From Planctomycetaceae bacterium (GTDB lineage: Bacteria > Planctomycetota > Planctomycetia > Pirellulales > UBA7805), in NCBI GenBank assembly GCA_902630355.1, contig CACOUL010000004.1, positions 1 to 64,000 on the forward strand: 64,000 bases of DNA, written 5' to 3'. Under the pieces are notes generated by a model, which was not told the origin of the DNA, made no database searches, and saw only the letters and a list, made by a program, of their open reading frames with translations. Each line of letters starts with the position of its first letter. Position 1 is the first letter of the stretch. Below, one piece after another: positions 36,896-46,183 of the stretch. The position numbers and the translations under genes were made by a program.

Positions 36896-36915
36896 GGCGA
36901 TCCCCTGAAGATGGA

Positions 36916-37485
36916 TCAATCCCCTGTCGTCTCTGATCCGAATTGTGGAAAACAGTCACCTGCCCGTTTCCAGTCACTCCACCCTTCGCGCCACACGAGA
37001 TGGTCGCGCTCAACCCGCCCCTCTGCAATCCAGGCTCGTATGACTTCCTCCTTGGCGGGACCGTACTGCTGCCCACCCGCCTCAAGACACACCCACCATA
37101 TGGTAGTCGCCGCGTCGACAGGCGGCTGATCCCTCGCTATTTCCGCAGTAGCATCCCCGCCGACATTGCCTGTGGACGAGGAAGCCGAGTCGAACTGCAT
37201 CGCCTCGGTCGGCCGCTCTCCCGCCGCTACATCGGTCGAAGGGGCACCGATCAGTGTGGCAACTTCGGCTGGCAAAACGTCATCGAGATCCTCCAGCGGA
37301 CTGGCCACCGGCAGAGCCGATTGTTCCGCCTGTGACTTTCCATGCAAATCCTTGCTACTCGGACGCGTCGAGGTGAGCGGTATCTGCATGCGCGCACTGC
37401 AGTGGGGACAGATACCCGTTTTACCCGCAAGAAAAGATTTCACATTCAGTTTGTGCCCCTGCGGACAATAAAAGCGAATCCCCAT
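36916..37485 (-). CDS. Zinc-ribbon and GYF_2 domain protein
   Basis: ATG 37485 with AAGGAAAG upstream gives 189 residues. The N-terminus has a ribbon-like FYCPQGHKL...GICPHCSARM with paired Cys. A flexible middle of about 75 residues follows. The C-terminal 50 residues match GYF_2 (WWVCLEAGGQQYGP, VIRAWIAEGRVERDHLVWREGWSDW), a domain common in planctomycetes that likely binds peptides. It probably acts as an adaptor, perhaps for the membrane ATPase encoded just downstream. Confidence 0.75.
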   Translation of the reverse strand: MGIRFYCPQGHKLNVKSFLAGKTGICPHCSARMQIPLTSTRPSSKDLHGKSQAEQSALPVASPLEDLDDVLPAEVATLIGAPSTDVAAGERPTEAMQFDSASSSTGNVGGDATAEIARDQPPVDAATTIWWVCLEAGGQQYGPAKEEVIRAWIAEGRVERDHLVWREGWSDWKRAGDCFPQFGSETTGD

Positions 37486-37645
37486 CTTGCTTTCCTTGGC
37501 AAATAGATCCCAGACATTGACTAAAAGGGCGGAGGACTCGGTCCCCGACAACAAACCAAGAACCGTTTTCTCCAGGCCCCAATCAAGCCTCCACTATAGT
37601 GCAACTCGCCCCCACTGAGAAGCGTTTCAAACGCCCTGCAAGCCT

Positions 37646-38617
37646 CTACTTGTACTCCTCGTGGCAGCGACTACAGGTCTTTTGAATCTCTCCCAAGTTA
37701 AAATGTATTTTGGAAAGATCGCCCTCCGTCGCGCCCTGCTGGAGACCTTTTGCCCCTTCCGTAAGTTTCCCGCTGTAGGTCACGAATTCATCATCATCAT
37801 GGTAGTCGTACTCCGGGAGTGTAATGACCCGTGCAAGTGCAGCAACAATCTGTGACTCGTGAATGATGGCCGAGCGATTTTTCACCATTGTCTCCTGGTC
37901 GACGGACCACATCTTCAGCCCTTCATTGGTCGCCTGGTCGAGTCGCTGCATCAACGCGCGTCGGTCGGCCACGTTGCTCCAAAGCGTCGAGGCGGCTGGA
38001 CTCAAATCAAGGCCTTCCCCCCGGATCAACTGGCCCAGATCCTCGTGCCTGTTTTTTGCCTCCCTGAACCCTTGCGCTGTCGAATCACGTGCACTGCGAC
38101 TTGCCGCTGCAAAATGATCGCGCGCTGCAGCAGCATCGCCTGCGGTCCATCGCTCGGCCTCCGGATGTTCCGCCAGAATGCCAAACAGTACGGCCACCTC
38201 CGCAAATTGCTTCTCAATATCTTTGTGACCGCCGCTCTTGAAGGCACCAATCCTCGCAAGATGTTGTGCCATTTGCGGGTAAATACTTTTTATTTCATCC
38301 TCCAACACAGCGGCTGAAATGAACTCCTCCCAGGCCACCCTTCCGGCACCTGTGCTTCCCTTTTCAGATTGGCCAGAGGGAACATCGACGCCTGTTTCCA
38401 ACCTGCTCCGTGGTTCACGCGATCCCTGTAATCTTTCGGTGGGATCCCCTCGAAAAAGTTTTTCGGTCTCCTCATCCCACTGCTCCGGTGGCACAACGCG
38501 AAGCGGTTCTTTTTCTTTTTTACGCTCCGCCCAAGAAGTGGTGGGAGCGACAAAAGACTGAAGGCAAAATAGAGCCAAAACGAGACGAAAACCGTTTCTG
38601 TATCGCATGCACCTCAT
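37646..38617 (-). CDS. Exported cytochrome c'-like protein with C-terminal CxxCH
   Basis: About 323 residues from ATG 38617 (ATG 38608 is an equal alternative). A signal peptide (LVLALFCLQSFVAPTTSWA) leads to a disordered segment of about 60 residues, then a mainly helical region. The last residues read KTCSRCHEEYK: a single heme-binding CxxCH at the extreme C-terminus, as in cytochrome c'. The second helical half (SQIVAALARVI...GDLSKIHFNLGEIQKTCSRCH) fits that four-helix bundle; the first half may be a duplicated bundle without heme. Such proteins bind NO or carry electrons in the periplasm. No redox partner is nearby. Confidence 0.65.
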   Translation of the reverse strand: MRCMRYRNGFRLVLALFCLQSFVAPTTSWAERKKEKEPLRVVPPEQWDEETEKLFRGDPTERLQGSREPRSRLETGVDVPSGQSEKGSTGAGRVAWEEFISAAVLEDEIKSIYPQMAQHLARIGAFKSGGHKDIEKQFAEVAVLFGILAEHPEAERWTAGDAAAARDHFAAASRSARDSTAQGFREAKNRHEDLGQLIRGEGLDLSPAASTLWSNVADRRALMQRLDQATNEGLKMWSVDQETMVKNRSAIIHESQIVAALARVITLPEYDYHDDDEFVTYSGKLTEGAKGLQQGATEGDLSKIHFNLGEIQKTCSRCHEEYK

Positions 38618-38776
38618 TATGTGAACCCAAGATTGAAAGAGCAAGTTACACGAGCTACGCGAGTGAAATCAAAAAAATCATCGGAAAACGAAAACATCTT
38701 ACGGATTCATTCTGCACCTTCGGCAACTTTTCTCGTAGGATACGTGAAACGCTATTCAAACGAATGAGTCCGACTC

Positions 38777-40423
38777 GTGCCCGAAAAAGATCGTCGCATT
38801 GGCTTCATCGCCCTGCTTTTTGTCTCGGTTGGTGGAATCCTTGGTTCCGGTTGGCTATTTGGACCGCTCTACGCCGTGCAACTCGCCGGCCCCGCCGCAT
38901 TGGTCGCCTGGGTGATCGGAGGGCTTGCGATCATGGTGATTGCACTGAATTTCGCAGAACTGGGGTCCATGCTCCCCTTGAACGGAGGCATCACTCGCTA
39001 TGCACTGCTGAGCTATGGCCGCACCGTAGGATTCTTCGCATCGCTTTCGAGCTGGTTGACGTTCACCGTGATTGTTGCAGCTGAGGTGCAAGCAGTCCTC
39101 CAATATCTTTCTATTTACTTTCCATGGCTCACTGAAAATGTAACGGGAGTTGAGGGTGAAACGACGACTCACCCCCTGAGTTTTCCCGCTGGCTTTCTTT
39201 GCGCGGCGGCCCTTTGGATTCTTTTTTCCTTGATTAACTGGCGGGGAATTCATTTTTTTGCACGCATCAACAGCGGATTGACGTGGATCAAAATCGGCCT
39301 GGTCATTATCGTCACCGTGGCCCTTTTTGCGCTCTCTTTCAGTTGGGAAGTCTTCGATGACCCGAAAGAAGGTGGCTTTTTCCCCAAGGGATGGAGCGGG
39401 GTCTTTCAGGCGCTTGCGTATGGCGGGGTCATCTATGCGTTTACAGGATTTCAACATGCCGCGATTGCGGCCGGGGAATCGAAGAATCCACATCGTGATG
39501 TTCCCATCGCTGTACTCGCTTCGATTTTTTTCTGTCTCGTGTGCTACCTCGCGATACAGTTTGCCTTTCTGGGGGGACTTCGGGAAGTCACTTTTTCATC
39601 GCCCGCGAACTGGACGAATCTGCAGTTCAAGGATCAGGTCGGCCCGATTGCCGGTTTGGTCAAATCGTTGGGTGCGATTTGGTTATTCTATCTTGTCCTA
39701 GGCGGGGCCATTGCATCACCCTTGGGGGCGGGGCTGATCAACCTCGGTTCGAGCATGAGGATTGCGCAGGGAATGAGCCACGACCGCTATCTTCCTCCTC
39801 GCTTGAGTCGCATCGGTCGGCATGGCACCCCGGGTTTGATTATCATTCTTACCTTTCCCGTCGGGCTTTTTCTTTTTTTGCCGTTTCCCGGCTGGCAGGC
39901 GCTGGTTGCTTTTCTAACGTCGGTGGTTGTTTTGGCTTACGCGATCGGCCCTTTGAGCGTCCTGGCGCTCCGGCAGCAAATGCCGGATTTAAAAAGGCCC
40001 TTCCGGCTATGGCTCACATCGTTTCTTTGTCCGCTCGCCTTTGTGATCTGTGGGCTTTTGATTTTCTGGACCGGCTGGGCGATCGTCTGGAAACTTGGAT
40101 TAGTCTTCTCTGTCTGCGGCTGCCTCTTTGTGTCAACGCACCTGCTTCGCAGACAGCCGATGGATTTACTCTCCGCTGTGTGGTTACTGCCCTTCCTCGG
40201 AGGCATCGTACTGATCACGTGGTTAGGAAGCGAACAGGGCGACCATTGGCTCTCTGAGAAGCAGGCCACGTGGACAGTGGCAATCCTCTCGCTGGGCTGC
40301 TTTTACCTGGCAAGAAAATTGACCATCTCCCCGGAAGACACGCAAAAATATTTTGCGCAAATCGAAGCAGCCCGGATCGAAGGAAAGGATGTCGATTCAG
40401 GAGAATTTCTTGAAATGAAGTGA
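38777..40423 (+). CDS. APC family amino-acid permease
   Basis: The product is 548 residues from a GTG start with 12-14 helices. The family start is clear: GFIALLFVSVGGILGSGWLFGPLYAVQLAGPAAL, the substrate-binding GxG region of helix 1. AELGSMLPLNGGITRYA follows, then YAFTGFQHAAIAAGESKNPHRDVPIAV. This resembles aspartate/proton symporter-like APC carriers. The C-terminal 40 residues are cytoplasmic and charged. It runs opposite to its neighbours and is convergent with the fucosyltransferase gene, with 27 bases between. Confidence 0.85.
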   Translation: MPEKDRRIGFIALLFVSVGGILGSGWLFGPLYAVQLAGPAALVAWVIGGLAIMVIALNFAELGSMLPLNGGITRYALLSYGRTVGFFASLSSWLTFTVIVAAEVQAVLQYLSIYFPWLTENVTGVEGETTTHPLSFPAGFLCAAALWILFSLINWRGIHFFARINSGLTWIKIGLVIIVTVALFALSFSWEVFDDPKEGGFFPKGWSGVFQALAYGGVIYAFTGFQHAAIAAGESKNPHRDVPIAVLASIFFCLVCYLAIQFAFLGGLREVTFSSPANWTNLQFKDQVGPIAGLVKSLGAIWLFYLVLGGAIASPLGAGLINLGSSMRIAQGMSHDRYLPPRLSRIGRHGTPGLIIILTFPVGLFLFLPFPGWQALVAFLTSVVVLAYAIGPLSVLALRQQMPDLKRPFRLWLTSFLCPLAFVICGLLIFWTGWAIVWKLGLVFSVCGCLFVSTHLLRRQPMDLLSAVWLLPFLGGIVLITWLGSEQGDHWLSEKQATWTVAILSLGCFYLARKLTISPEDTQKYFAQIEAARIEGKDVDSGEFLEMK

Positions 40424-40450
40424 AGCCGGCGCAACAAACGGAACTATCGT

Positions 40451-41377
40451 TCAGCCCCAAAGGCGGCCCCTCCAGCGCTGCAAACGACGCGTCCATTTTG
40501 TTCTTGCGTAGCGTGCGCGATGGGCAAATCGATCTCGACCGGTAACCCGACGTGGCGACTCGGAAGATTCGACAATCTGCCGCAACCGCTCTCGGATGCG
40601 TTCGGGCCGGGCAAAGTCGGGAAAGGAATCCTCGGGGTACCTCGGTTGGCGGATAACCTCGAGGTAGGCATCATCGTTCTGATCAAGTTCAATGATGCGA
40701 TCAATCACCGCGTCATTGCTCCCAAGATCGTGGTAATTGATAAAGCTGGCAGGATTAAAGTCTCGACCTACCTCCGGGTTTCCCCAATAAATTGGCAAGG
40801 AATCGGCAGCGAACGCGTCGGCAATCTTTTCGGTGACATAACCTGGATACGAACTGTTTTCGTAGGCAATCGTGAATTTATATTGCCGCAGAAAGGCGTG
40901 TTTGTCATCGATGCGTTGGCCTAGATTATTCTTGTAACGCCCCCCGGAATCAACCATTTTATACCGACTCAGCTTAGCGAAGAGTTCGTTTCGCAGACGG
41001 CACGAGGGATTCGAGTAAACGAAATTGCAAAAGCGATCTTTGGTGCGCAAGGCCTTTTCCGGATCCCATTCTGCCGGGACCTGGATGTTGCCCCACAGTG
41101 CCAAGGGGAAGCGATAGTTCCTCGGATCATCAAGATAGTCGAACGAAAATGCATAATCGCAGACGTCGAAATCGGGACGTATATTTTCGCCGGTGATAAA
41201 TACCTTGCGGCATTCATAATGCAAATGGTCCGTACCGAACGGCAAGAAAAAAAGAATGTCCGGCTGATCGGAGTACGACAGCTCATACATCTCTGCGAGA
41301 AGTTCGCTGAACAGATTGCGCTGGCTATTCCATCCGCGATAGTAGTCGGTAAATTTGATTTTGAGCGGCGGCTTCAT
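40451..41377 (-). CDS. Glycosyltransferase family 10 (alpha-1,3/4-fucosyltransferase type)
   Basis: ATG 41377 gives 308 residues. The GT10 donor-binding core is plain: FTIAYENSSYPGYVTEKIADAFAADSLPIYWGNP, with the conserved ENS, YVTEK and the Gly before the acceptor loop. The N-terminal half carries FITGENIRPDFDVCDYAFSFDYLDDPRNYRFPL, as in bacterial GT10 enzymes such as FucT of Helicobacter. The C-terminus is Arg-rich (RARYARTKWTRRLQRWRGRLW), probably a peripheral membrane anchor. It would add fucose from GDP-fucose to a surface glycan. No other glycan gene is adjacent. Confidence 0.88.
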   Translation of the reverse strand: MKPPLKIKFTDYYRGWNSQRNLFSELLAEMYELSYSDQPDILFFLPFGTDHLHYECRKVFITGENIRPDFDVCDYAFSFDYLDDPRNYRFPLALWGNIQVPAEWDPEKALRTKDRFCNFVYSNPSCRLRNELFAKLSRYKMVDSGGRYKNNLGQRIDDKHAFLRQYKFTIAYENSSYPGYVTEKIADAFAADSLPIYWGNPEVGRDFNPASFINYHDLGSNDAVIDRIIELDQNDDAYLEVIRQPRYPEDSFPDFARPERIRERLRQIVESSESPRRVTGRDRFAHRARYARTKWTRRLQRWRGRLWG

Positions 41378-41552
41378 CTGATCGACTCTTTCCAAAGGAG
41401 AACTTGTCCTCACCGCAAAGCGGTCGCGAGGCAAGAATCCACAGTCGATCTATTCTAGAAGCATCCGCGGCAATTCGCGAAGAGCGATTCGGCACCTTCA
41501 TCGGGATAAGGGGTAGCCGGTCGTTTCCCCGCCTTAATCCGACAACCGTGCT

Positions 41553-42524
41553 TTACAGGCAACAGTCGTCACACGGATCGCAGCACGGCTTGCATACGGG
41601 AACCCTCACGGTTTCAGGAACCATCTTGCAAACTTGGACCTGAACCGGTTTCTGAACCTGATGCGGGACACAGACCTTGTAGGTCTCGACCCGTTTTTCA
41701 GGGATCATCCGATACGTGGTGACGTTGTAGGTCCGCTGCTGCTTTTGCGGCACCATACAGGTGTAGCGAACCTGACGCGTCATGGGTACGCACTCGGTTT
41801 CGCAAACCTGCACATTCCTTTCACGTGTCTCCATCCGATAGTTACAGACTCTCACCGTGCGCGTTCGCACTTCGGGTTTACAAACTGTAACCTGGTATTG
41901 GTAAGGCTCCCGGACCTGTTCGGTCTTGTAGCATGTGACGGGAACTTGCTCGGAAACCATCTTCGGTACATACACCGGTCGGCATACGGTGCGCGTCACA
42001 GCGCGACCGCAAGGATCACATGCGGGAACCTGTGTGGCTTGGTTGACCCAGCACCCCGCATCGCGACATACGGTCTTCATGACGGTGACCGGCACCTTGC
42101 GACAGGTGGTACGATAGGCTTGACGCACTTCGACCTGAGGCACTTGGACCGTGTAAGATTGCGGAACCTCCTGCCAGACAGGGACTCGCACCTGGTAGGT
42201 CTGCGCAACGGTTCGCGTGACCGGTCGCATCACGGTATATTTTTCGACGCGGGTCCGTTGTTCGGGAACCATCACGGTCACATCACAAGAACGAGCAGAC
42301 GTTTCTGCAACGCGTTTGTATACCGTGTATTCGCGCTCTCTCGTTTCGTTCCGATATTCCGTCACGGTACACATCTTCGTTTCGGTCACCATCTGCGGGC
42401 GCATGACGGTCCGTTCGATGTACTGGGGAGATGAGGCCGCCTCGGGCTCAGCGGTCCCTTGAGCAAATGCGCTCAAACCGGTAGTCGCAGCAGTCAGGAA
42501 AATGACGCAGATTTTAATTTTCAC
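41553..42524 (-). CDS. Secreted YTV-repeat, cysteine-rich protein (planctomycete cell-wall type)
   Basis: The product is 323 residues with a signal peptide (ICVIFLTAATTGLSAFAQ). The rest is repetitive, with short units built on YTV/YQV and paired basic/hydrophobic strands: EREYTVYKR, VEKYTVMRP, TYQVRVPVW, SYTVQVPQV and many VC..V.VP units. About 20 cysteines are present, ending CKPCCDPCDDCCL. YTV-domain proteins are a planctomycete-specific family found in the detergent-insoluble wall fraction of Rhodopirellula baltica (known from the literature). It is therefore a probable disulfide-linked wall or surface component. Confidence 0.82.
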   Translation of the reverse strand: MKIKICVIFLTAATTGLSAFAQGTAEPEAASSPQYIERTVMRPQMVTETKMCTVTEYRNETREREYTVYKRVAETSARSCDVTVMVPEQRTRVEKYTVMRPVTRTVAQTYQVRVPVWQEVPQSYTVQVPQVEVRQAYRTTCRKVPVTVMKTVCRDAGCWVNQATQVPACDPCGRAVTRTVCRPVYVPKMVSEQVPVTCYKTEQVREPYQYQVTVCKPEVRTRTVRVCNYRMETRERNVQVCETECVPMTRQVRYTCMVPQKQQRTYNVTTYRMIPEKRVETYKVCVPHQVQKPVQVQVCKMVPETVRVPVCKPCCDPCDDCCL

Positions 42525-42881
42525 GGCGAGACTCCACTTCGGGGGCGAGGTTTCTCAGAGACGCGTCTTGGTCACCAGACAAAGTATCAATATATTCCGA
42601 TACGTTCCTGTCAAGCTAATTGCAATCCGGGGGACTGTCAAGTATTCGAGTCCCTCCCGACCGTGCCGCGAAGGGAATCTCACCACAAAATCATCCGGTT
42701 GTAATTGTTATGCCGATGAGAGCATCGCGCACGATCGAAGAAAAACTACCGATTATTGAGGGAGGCGACTGCCTTCAACTCACATGATGCTGCGTGCTAG
42801 CACCGGCAGAAGAATCATCTTGCACTCGTGAGGGCCGCACCGGCGAGGTGCGCGCAAACGCAGACTGGATCGACTCGTATT
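42525..42881. other. 357-base gap upstream of the YTV gene
   Basis: Two TTGACA hexamers lie on the minus strand (42609-42614 and 42636-42641); the first has TATTGA sixteen bases on (42587-42592), a weak promoter candidate for the YTV gene. A GGGACT/AGTCCC inverted repeat is at 42631-42654. No open frame stands out. Confidence 0.45.
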
Positions 42882-43073
42882 TCAGATGAATGACTCGTCG
42901 GAAATTAAGCTCACCGGTCGATTCCAGGCAGCATCGTAATCTTTCGCTTCGATATCGAATTCGTATTCTTTCAGTTCGAGATACATTACGACGCACGCTA
43001 AAACCAATGCCACAAATGCAACGATCAGCATCATGGTATAAATTGTTGCTCGCTGTTTTTCCGATGATTTCAC
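42882..43073 (-). CDS. Small single-helix membrane protein
   Basis: The product is 63 residues from a GTG with GAGGAG ten to twelve bases upstream. One strong hydrophobic helix (residues 13-32) is followed by an acidic tail of about 30 residues (LKEYEFDIEAKDYDAAW). It lies 96 bases after the coiled-coil membrane protein gene on the same strand and is probably its operon partner. No family is recognised. Confidence 0.6.
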   Translation of the reverse strand: MKSSEKQRATIYTMMLIVAFVALVLACVVMYLELKEYEFDIEAKDYDAAWNRPVSLISDESFI

Positions 43074-43169
43074 AGAACTACCACTCCTCTTTCGCGGAGA
43101 GTGATGATGGTTTTTTTCAAACTCAAAGCGGAAAACAATCTTTCCACCGCGCTAAAAATTCGCCGGATG

Positions 43170-44063
43170 CTAGGACGAGAGGTCTGCTGTAAATTTTAAA
43201 TTCCGTCGCGTCTCCACTCGGTCACGCGCGCGAATCTCGCCCTGCTGGCGGCTTCGGTCGACTCGTCCGACCGATTTGTCGGGCGCAGTGCGAACAATTT
43301 CGATCTGCCCCAGATACTGACCACCCCTGTATACTTCCATCTTATTTCCCTGCCGGATTCCATCGTCACTCCCGACGGTGACCTCGACATAGATGTTATC
43401 TTTCATCCGTTTCACCGCGGTAATCACTCCATCGATCGGCGGAGGCGTATCATCAACTGGGGTGTTTTTGGTGAGATCGTTAGCCTGTAGTACCCGCTCC
43501 GCCAAGGCAAGTTCCTCGAGCAATTGACCTTTGCGTTCCTCCAACCGCTTTAATTCGCCCTGCGCCTGATGCAATTGCTCAGTTTGAATGAGATATTTTT
43601 CTAGCTGCTCATCAATGACACCACGGGTCGTGGCAATATCGACCCGCATTTTCTCATTCTCTTCGCGAAGCGCCTCGAGGACGTCTTGCTGCGCTTGGAC
43701 TTTCGCCAGCAAGTCACTGAGCTCTCGTGTCTTCTCAACATAAGTGTCTTCCAGCTGAGCATTCTCGTCTTGCAGTCGTCCGTATTCGGCCTCGAGTTTT
43801 GCAATCTCTTGCCGTTTTGCCGCTTCCTGCGTCGCGATTTGATTCTGCAGATTTTCTTTTTGAGCCTGCAGCTCTACATTTTTTCGTTTTTCGTCTTCGA
43901 GTCGCTTTTTCCAACCTATCTTCTCGCCACGTGGCCCTACATCTTGACGAAGCACTTCATCACGCCAATTCTTATGAGTCGCGTAAATCATGACCGCGAA
44001 AGACATGAAAACCACGCTCATACAGAAGATGAGGAAGACAAATATTTTTCCGACGAGGTTCAT
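43170..44063 (-). CDS. Membrane-anchored coiled-coil protein with MreC-like C-terminal domain
   Basis: ATG 44063 has an excellent AGGAGGGG upstream and gives 297 residues. One N-terminal helix (residues 5-28) anchors it; residues 45-205 are a long Glu/Lys/Gln-rich coiled coil. The C-terminal 80 residues form short strands with DDGIRQGNKMEVYRGGQYLGQIEIVRTAPDKSVGRV, which recalls the beta domain of MreC. Such a shape suits a periplasmic scaffold. Planctomycetes of this group lack FtsZ, so envelope scaffolds like this are of interest, but a cell-shape role is inferred. A strong promoter lies at 44138-44167. Confidence 0.6.
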   Translation of the reverse strand: MNLVGKIFVFLIFCMSVVFMSFAVMIYATHKNWRDEVLRQDVGPRGEKIGWKKRLEDEKRKNVELQAQKENLQNQIATQEAAKRQEIAKLEAEYGRLQDENAQLEDTYVEKTRELSDLLAKVQAQQDVLEALREENEKMRVDIATTRGVIDEQLEKYLIQTEQLHQAQGELKRLEERKGQLLEELALAERVLQANDLTKNTPVDDTPPPIDGVITAVKRMKDNIYVEVTVGSDDGIRQGNKMEVYRGGQYLGQIEIVRTAPDKSVGRVDRSRQQGEIRARDRVETRRNLKFTADLSS

Positions 44064-44137
44064 CGAACCCCTCCTTGAAACCTTCTGCGGGCCAGCGATG
44101 CCAGCCAAAGAAGTCAAAAAACGAGGATATTATTAGA

Positions 44138-44167
44138 AGTATACGTATGTCTTAAATCGACTGTCAA
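44138..44167 (-). promoter_or_regulatory. Predicted sigma70-type promoter for the coiled-coil membrane protein
   Basis: On the minus strand TTGACA (44167-44162) and TATACT (44143-44138) are separated by 18 bases. The transcript would start near 44131, about 70 bases before the ATG at 44063. Confidence 0.75.
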
Positions 44168-44335
44168 ACAAACCTAATGTGCTAGAAATTCTAATCGGGG
44201 CTCTGATCCGTATAAACGGCAAAACCGTTACCAAAAAAACCCCACTTTTGGCCCCTTTGCCGACTGCCGCATCCAATTTTCTGCAATTTTCATCCCGCCG
44301 ACCCGACCCCCCGTGACTGTTTTCCACCATTTTCT

Positions 44336-46072
44336 TCAGGTGGTCTGTCGCCGCAGAGCTGAAAACAGACTCCGGACGAGTAAAAACAAGATAAAAATCG
44401 TACAGCTCGCTCCGAGGATGTCGCCTGCCCGCAGATAAAAACTTTCCAGCGGTTCGAGTTGCGGTCGCACAAAGAGCACTTTCGCTTTACGACGCGGACC
44501 TTGAGAGGAAACCCGCCCCCTGCCATCGATCGAAGCCGAGAATCCCGTGTTTGCGGCAATCAAAAGTGGTAAGCGGAACTCGACCGCTCGAAAGACGCCG
44601 CAAATCAAATGCATATCGAGTGCCGCCGATCCCCAGAACCATCCATCGTTCGTTTGACTCAACAGGACATCGGGAGACTGTTCCTTCATCTCGAGTTCGA
44701 GCAGTTGGCCGCGGATCACATGCGGCAACACGGTTTCATAACAGATACTCGGCGCAAAGCGGGTACCGGAAATTTCGTAAACTGTCGCTTCCTTACCGGG
44801 GGTCAAACCTCCCGGTAATGGAGTCCATTGATAGAGCGAAGGAAAGTATTCGCCCCACGGAACGTACTCGCCAAACATCACAAGATGCATCTTGTGATAC
44901 TGATCCAGGACCTCTCCTTGCTCTCCCAATAAGAGCGACGCGTTGTAGCGATCCACCCGGCCGTCTCCGTAGTGTTCCGCATCGGTTCCCACAACAAGAG
45001 AGATGGGAGAGGCATCGGGTTTATGCATTCTACGGATGCGCTGAATCTCCCTGCCGAGATCTTGAATCTCACGCTGCGAATGCGTCTTCAGCCGATGGAC
45101 CACCTGGGGAAGTTGCCTCGCCGCCTCCAACAACTCGGCCTCCTCACGATCCATAATGCCCCAGGAAATCATCTCGCTCGCGGGGAGCCATGCGTGCTGG
45201 TCGATCTCGATCTGCGGTATCGTCGCCATCGATTCGGGCCAGACGACCATCGCAAGTGGCCCGGGGTCTGCAAGCGCTTCGCGCGTCAACTCCCAGTACT
45301 GCTGAGCGATCATCCGCTGCGATTCTTGTGGGTCACGATCGAAATGTGTGTCGATGTTCCCCTGAATAAGTGCCACGCGAGGCCCCAAACGCCCGGCAGG
45401 TGCTTCGAGTTTCTGATGACCGTAGTAGAGGGCAAGTACCATTGCCGCTGCAACTGCGGCGACTGGCCAGACTGCGCGGTTCGACCCACCATAGCCGATA
45501 ATGCTCGTTAGACCCGCTGTGGCAAACATCATCAAAAAACTCAACCCGTAACTTCCCAGCAGGTCGCTCATCTGAATGATGGCGAGCCAACCATGCTGAG
45601 TATGTGCCAAGGCCCCCATCAAAAATCCAGTGATGATGTGGGCTCGAATGAATTCCAAGCCGGTCCAGACGAGTGGTGCGGCAAACAGGAGCGGAATTCG
45701 CAACTGATGAACGGCAACACGGGAAAGAAAGACGAAGGCGGGAAGGTAGCAACCCAAGTAGGTGGTCAGGGCAAGCCATCCAAAGATGGCCGCCACGTGA
45801 GGAAGCATAATCCAATAAAAGGTCGCGCCATAAAAAAGCCAACCAATGGCATACAGGATGAGATACGGACGACGACCCGACAGCTTTGAGGTACGAATCA
45901 GGAGCAACCATCCGCACGGGGCCAACCAAGCGAGCAGTCCCCAGTCGACTGGAGGAAAAGCAAGCCAAAGCAGGATGCCGCTTGCAAGTCCCAGCATCCA
46001 CGTCGAATGGAACCAACGTGGTGGTAATCCGAGGGCATTATCCGACGCCCGCTCCGTCTTTTCGCTTCTCAT
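44336..46072 (-). CDS. lnt: Apolipoprotein N-acyltransferase
   Basis: About 578 residues from ATG 46072; TTG 46102 is possible. Six to seven N-terminal helices (residues 20-215), with the LAFPPVDWGLLAWLAP start, precede the periplasmic nitrilase domain. The catalytic triad is readable: Glu in VVWPESM, Lys in YHKMHLVMFGEYVPWG and Cys in PSICYETV. The last helix follows at about 545-565. The enzyme adds the third acyl chain to lipoproteins and supports a true outer membrane with lipoproteins such as PstS and the TlpA-like protein here. It lies downstream of moeA on the same strand. Confidence 0.92.
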   Translation of the reverse strand: MRSEKTERASDNALGLPPRWFHSTWMLGLASGILLWLAFPPVDWGLLAWLAPCGWLLLIRTSKLSGRRPYLILYAIGWLFYGATFYWIMLPHVAAIFGWLALTTYLGCYLPAFVFLSRVAVHQLRIPLLFAAPLVWTGLEFIRAHIITGFLMGALAHTQHGWLAIIQMSDLLGSYGLSFLMMFATAGLTSIIGYGGSNRAVWPVAAVAAAMVLALYYGHQKLEAPAGRLGPRVALIQGNIDTHFDRDPQESQRMIAQQYWELTREALADPGPLAMVVWPESMATIPQIEIDQHAWLPASEMISWGIMDREEAELLEAARQLPQVVHRLKTHSQREIQDLGREIQRIRRMHKPDASPISLVVGTDAEHYGDGRVDRYNASLLLGEQGEVLDQYHKMHLVMFGEYVPWGEYFPSLYQWTPLPGGLTPGKEATVYEISGTRFAPSICYETVLPHVIRGQLLELEMKEQSPDVLLSQTNDGWFWGSAALDMHLICGVFRAVEFRLPLLIAANTGFSASIDGRGRVSSQGPRRKAKVLFVRPQLEPLESFYLRAGDILGASCTIFILFLLVRSLFSALRRQTT

Positions 46073-46183
46073 GCTCGTAGTCCTGGCACTTGTAATCGGC
46101 AAACGCGTTTACCGAACGCCTCAGGGAAACCATAAAGGGGCGGAACGATTCCGACCATAGCGGTTTGGAGAGGGCGCCGTTTC

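Noticed and set aside
44216-44240. Terminator AACGG-CAAAA-CCGTT before lnt/coiled-coil region
   Set aside because: The five-base stem is weak and is followed by A-rich sequence on the plus strand, while T lies on the wrong side on the minus strand.
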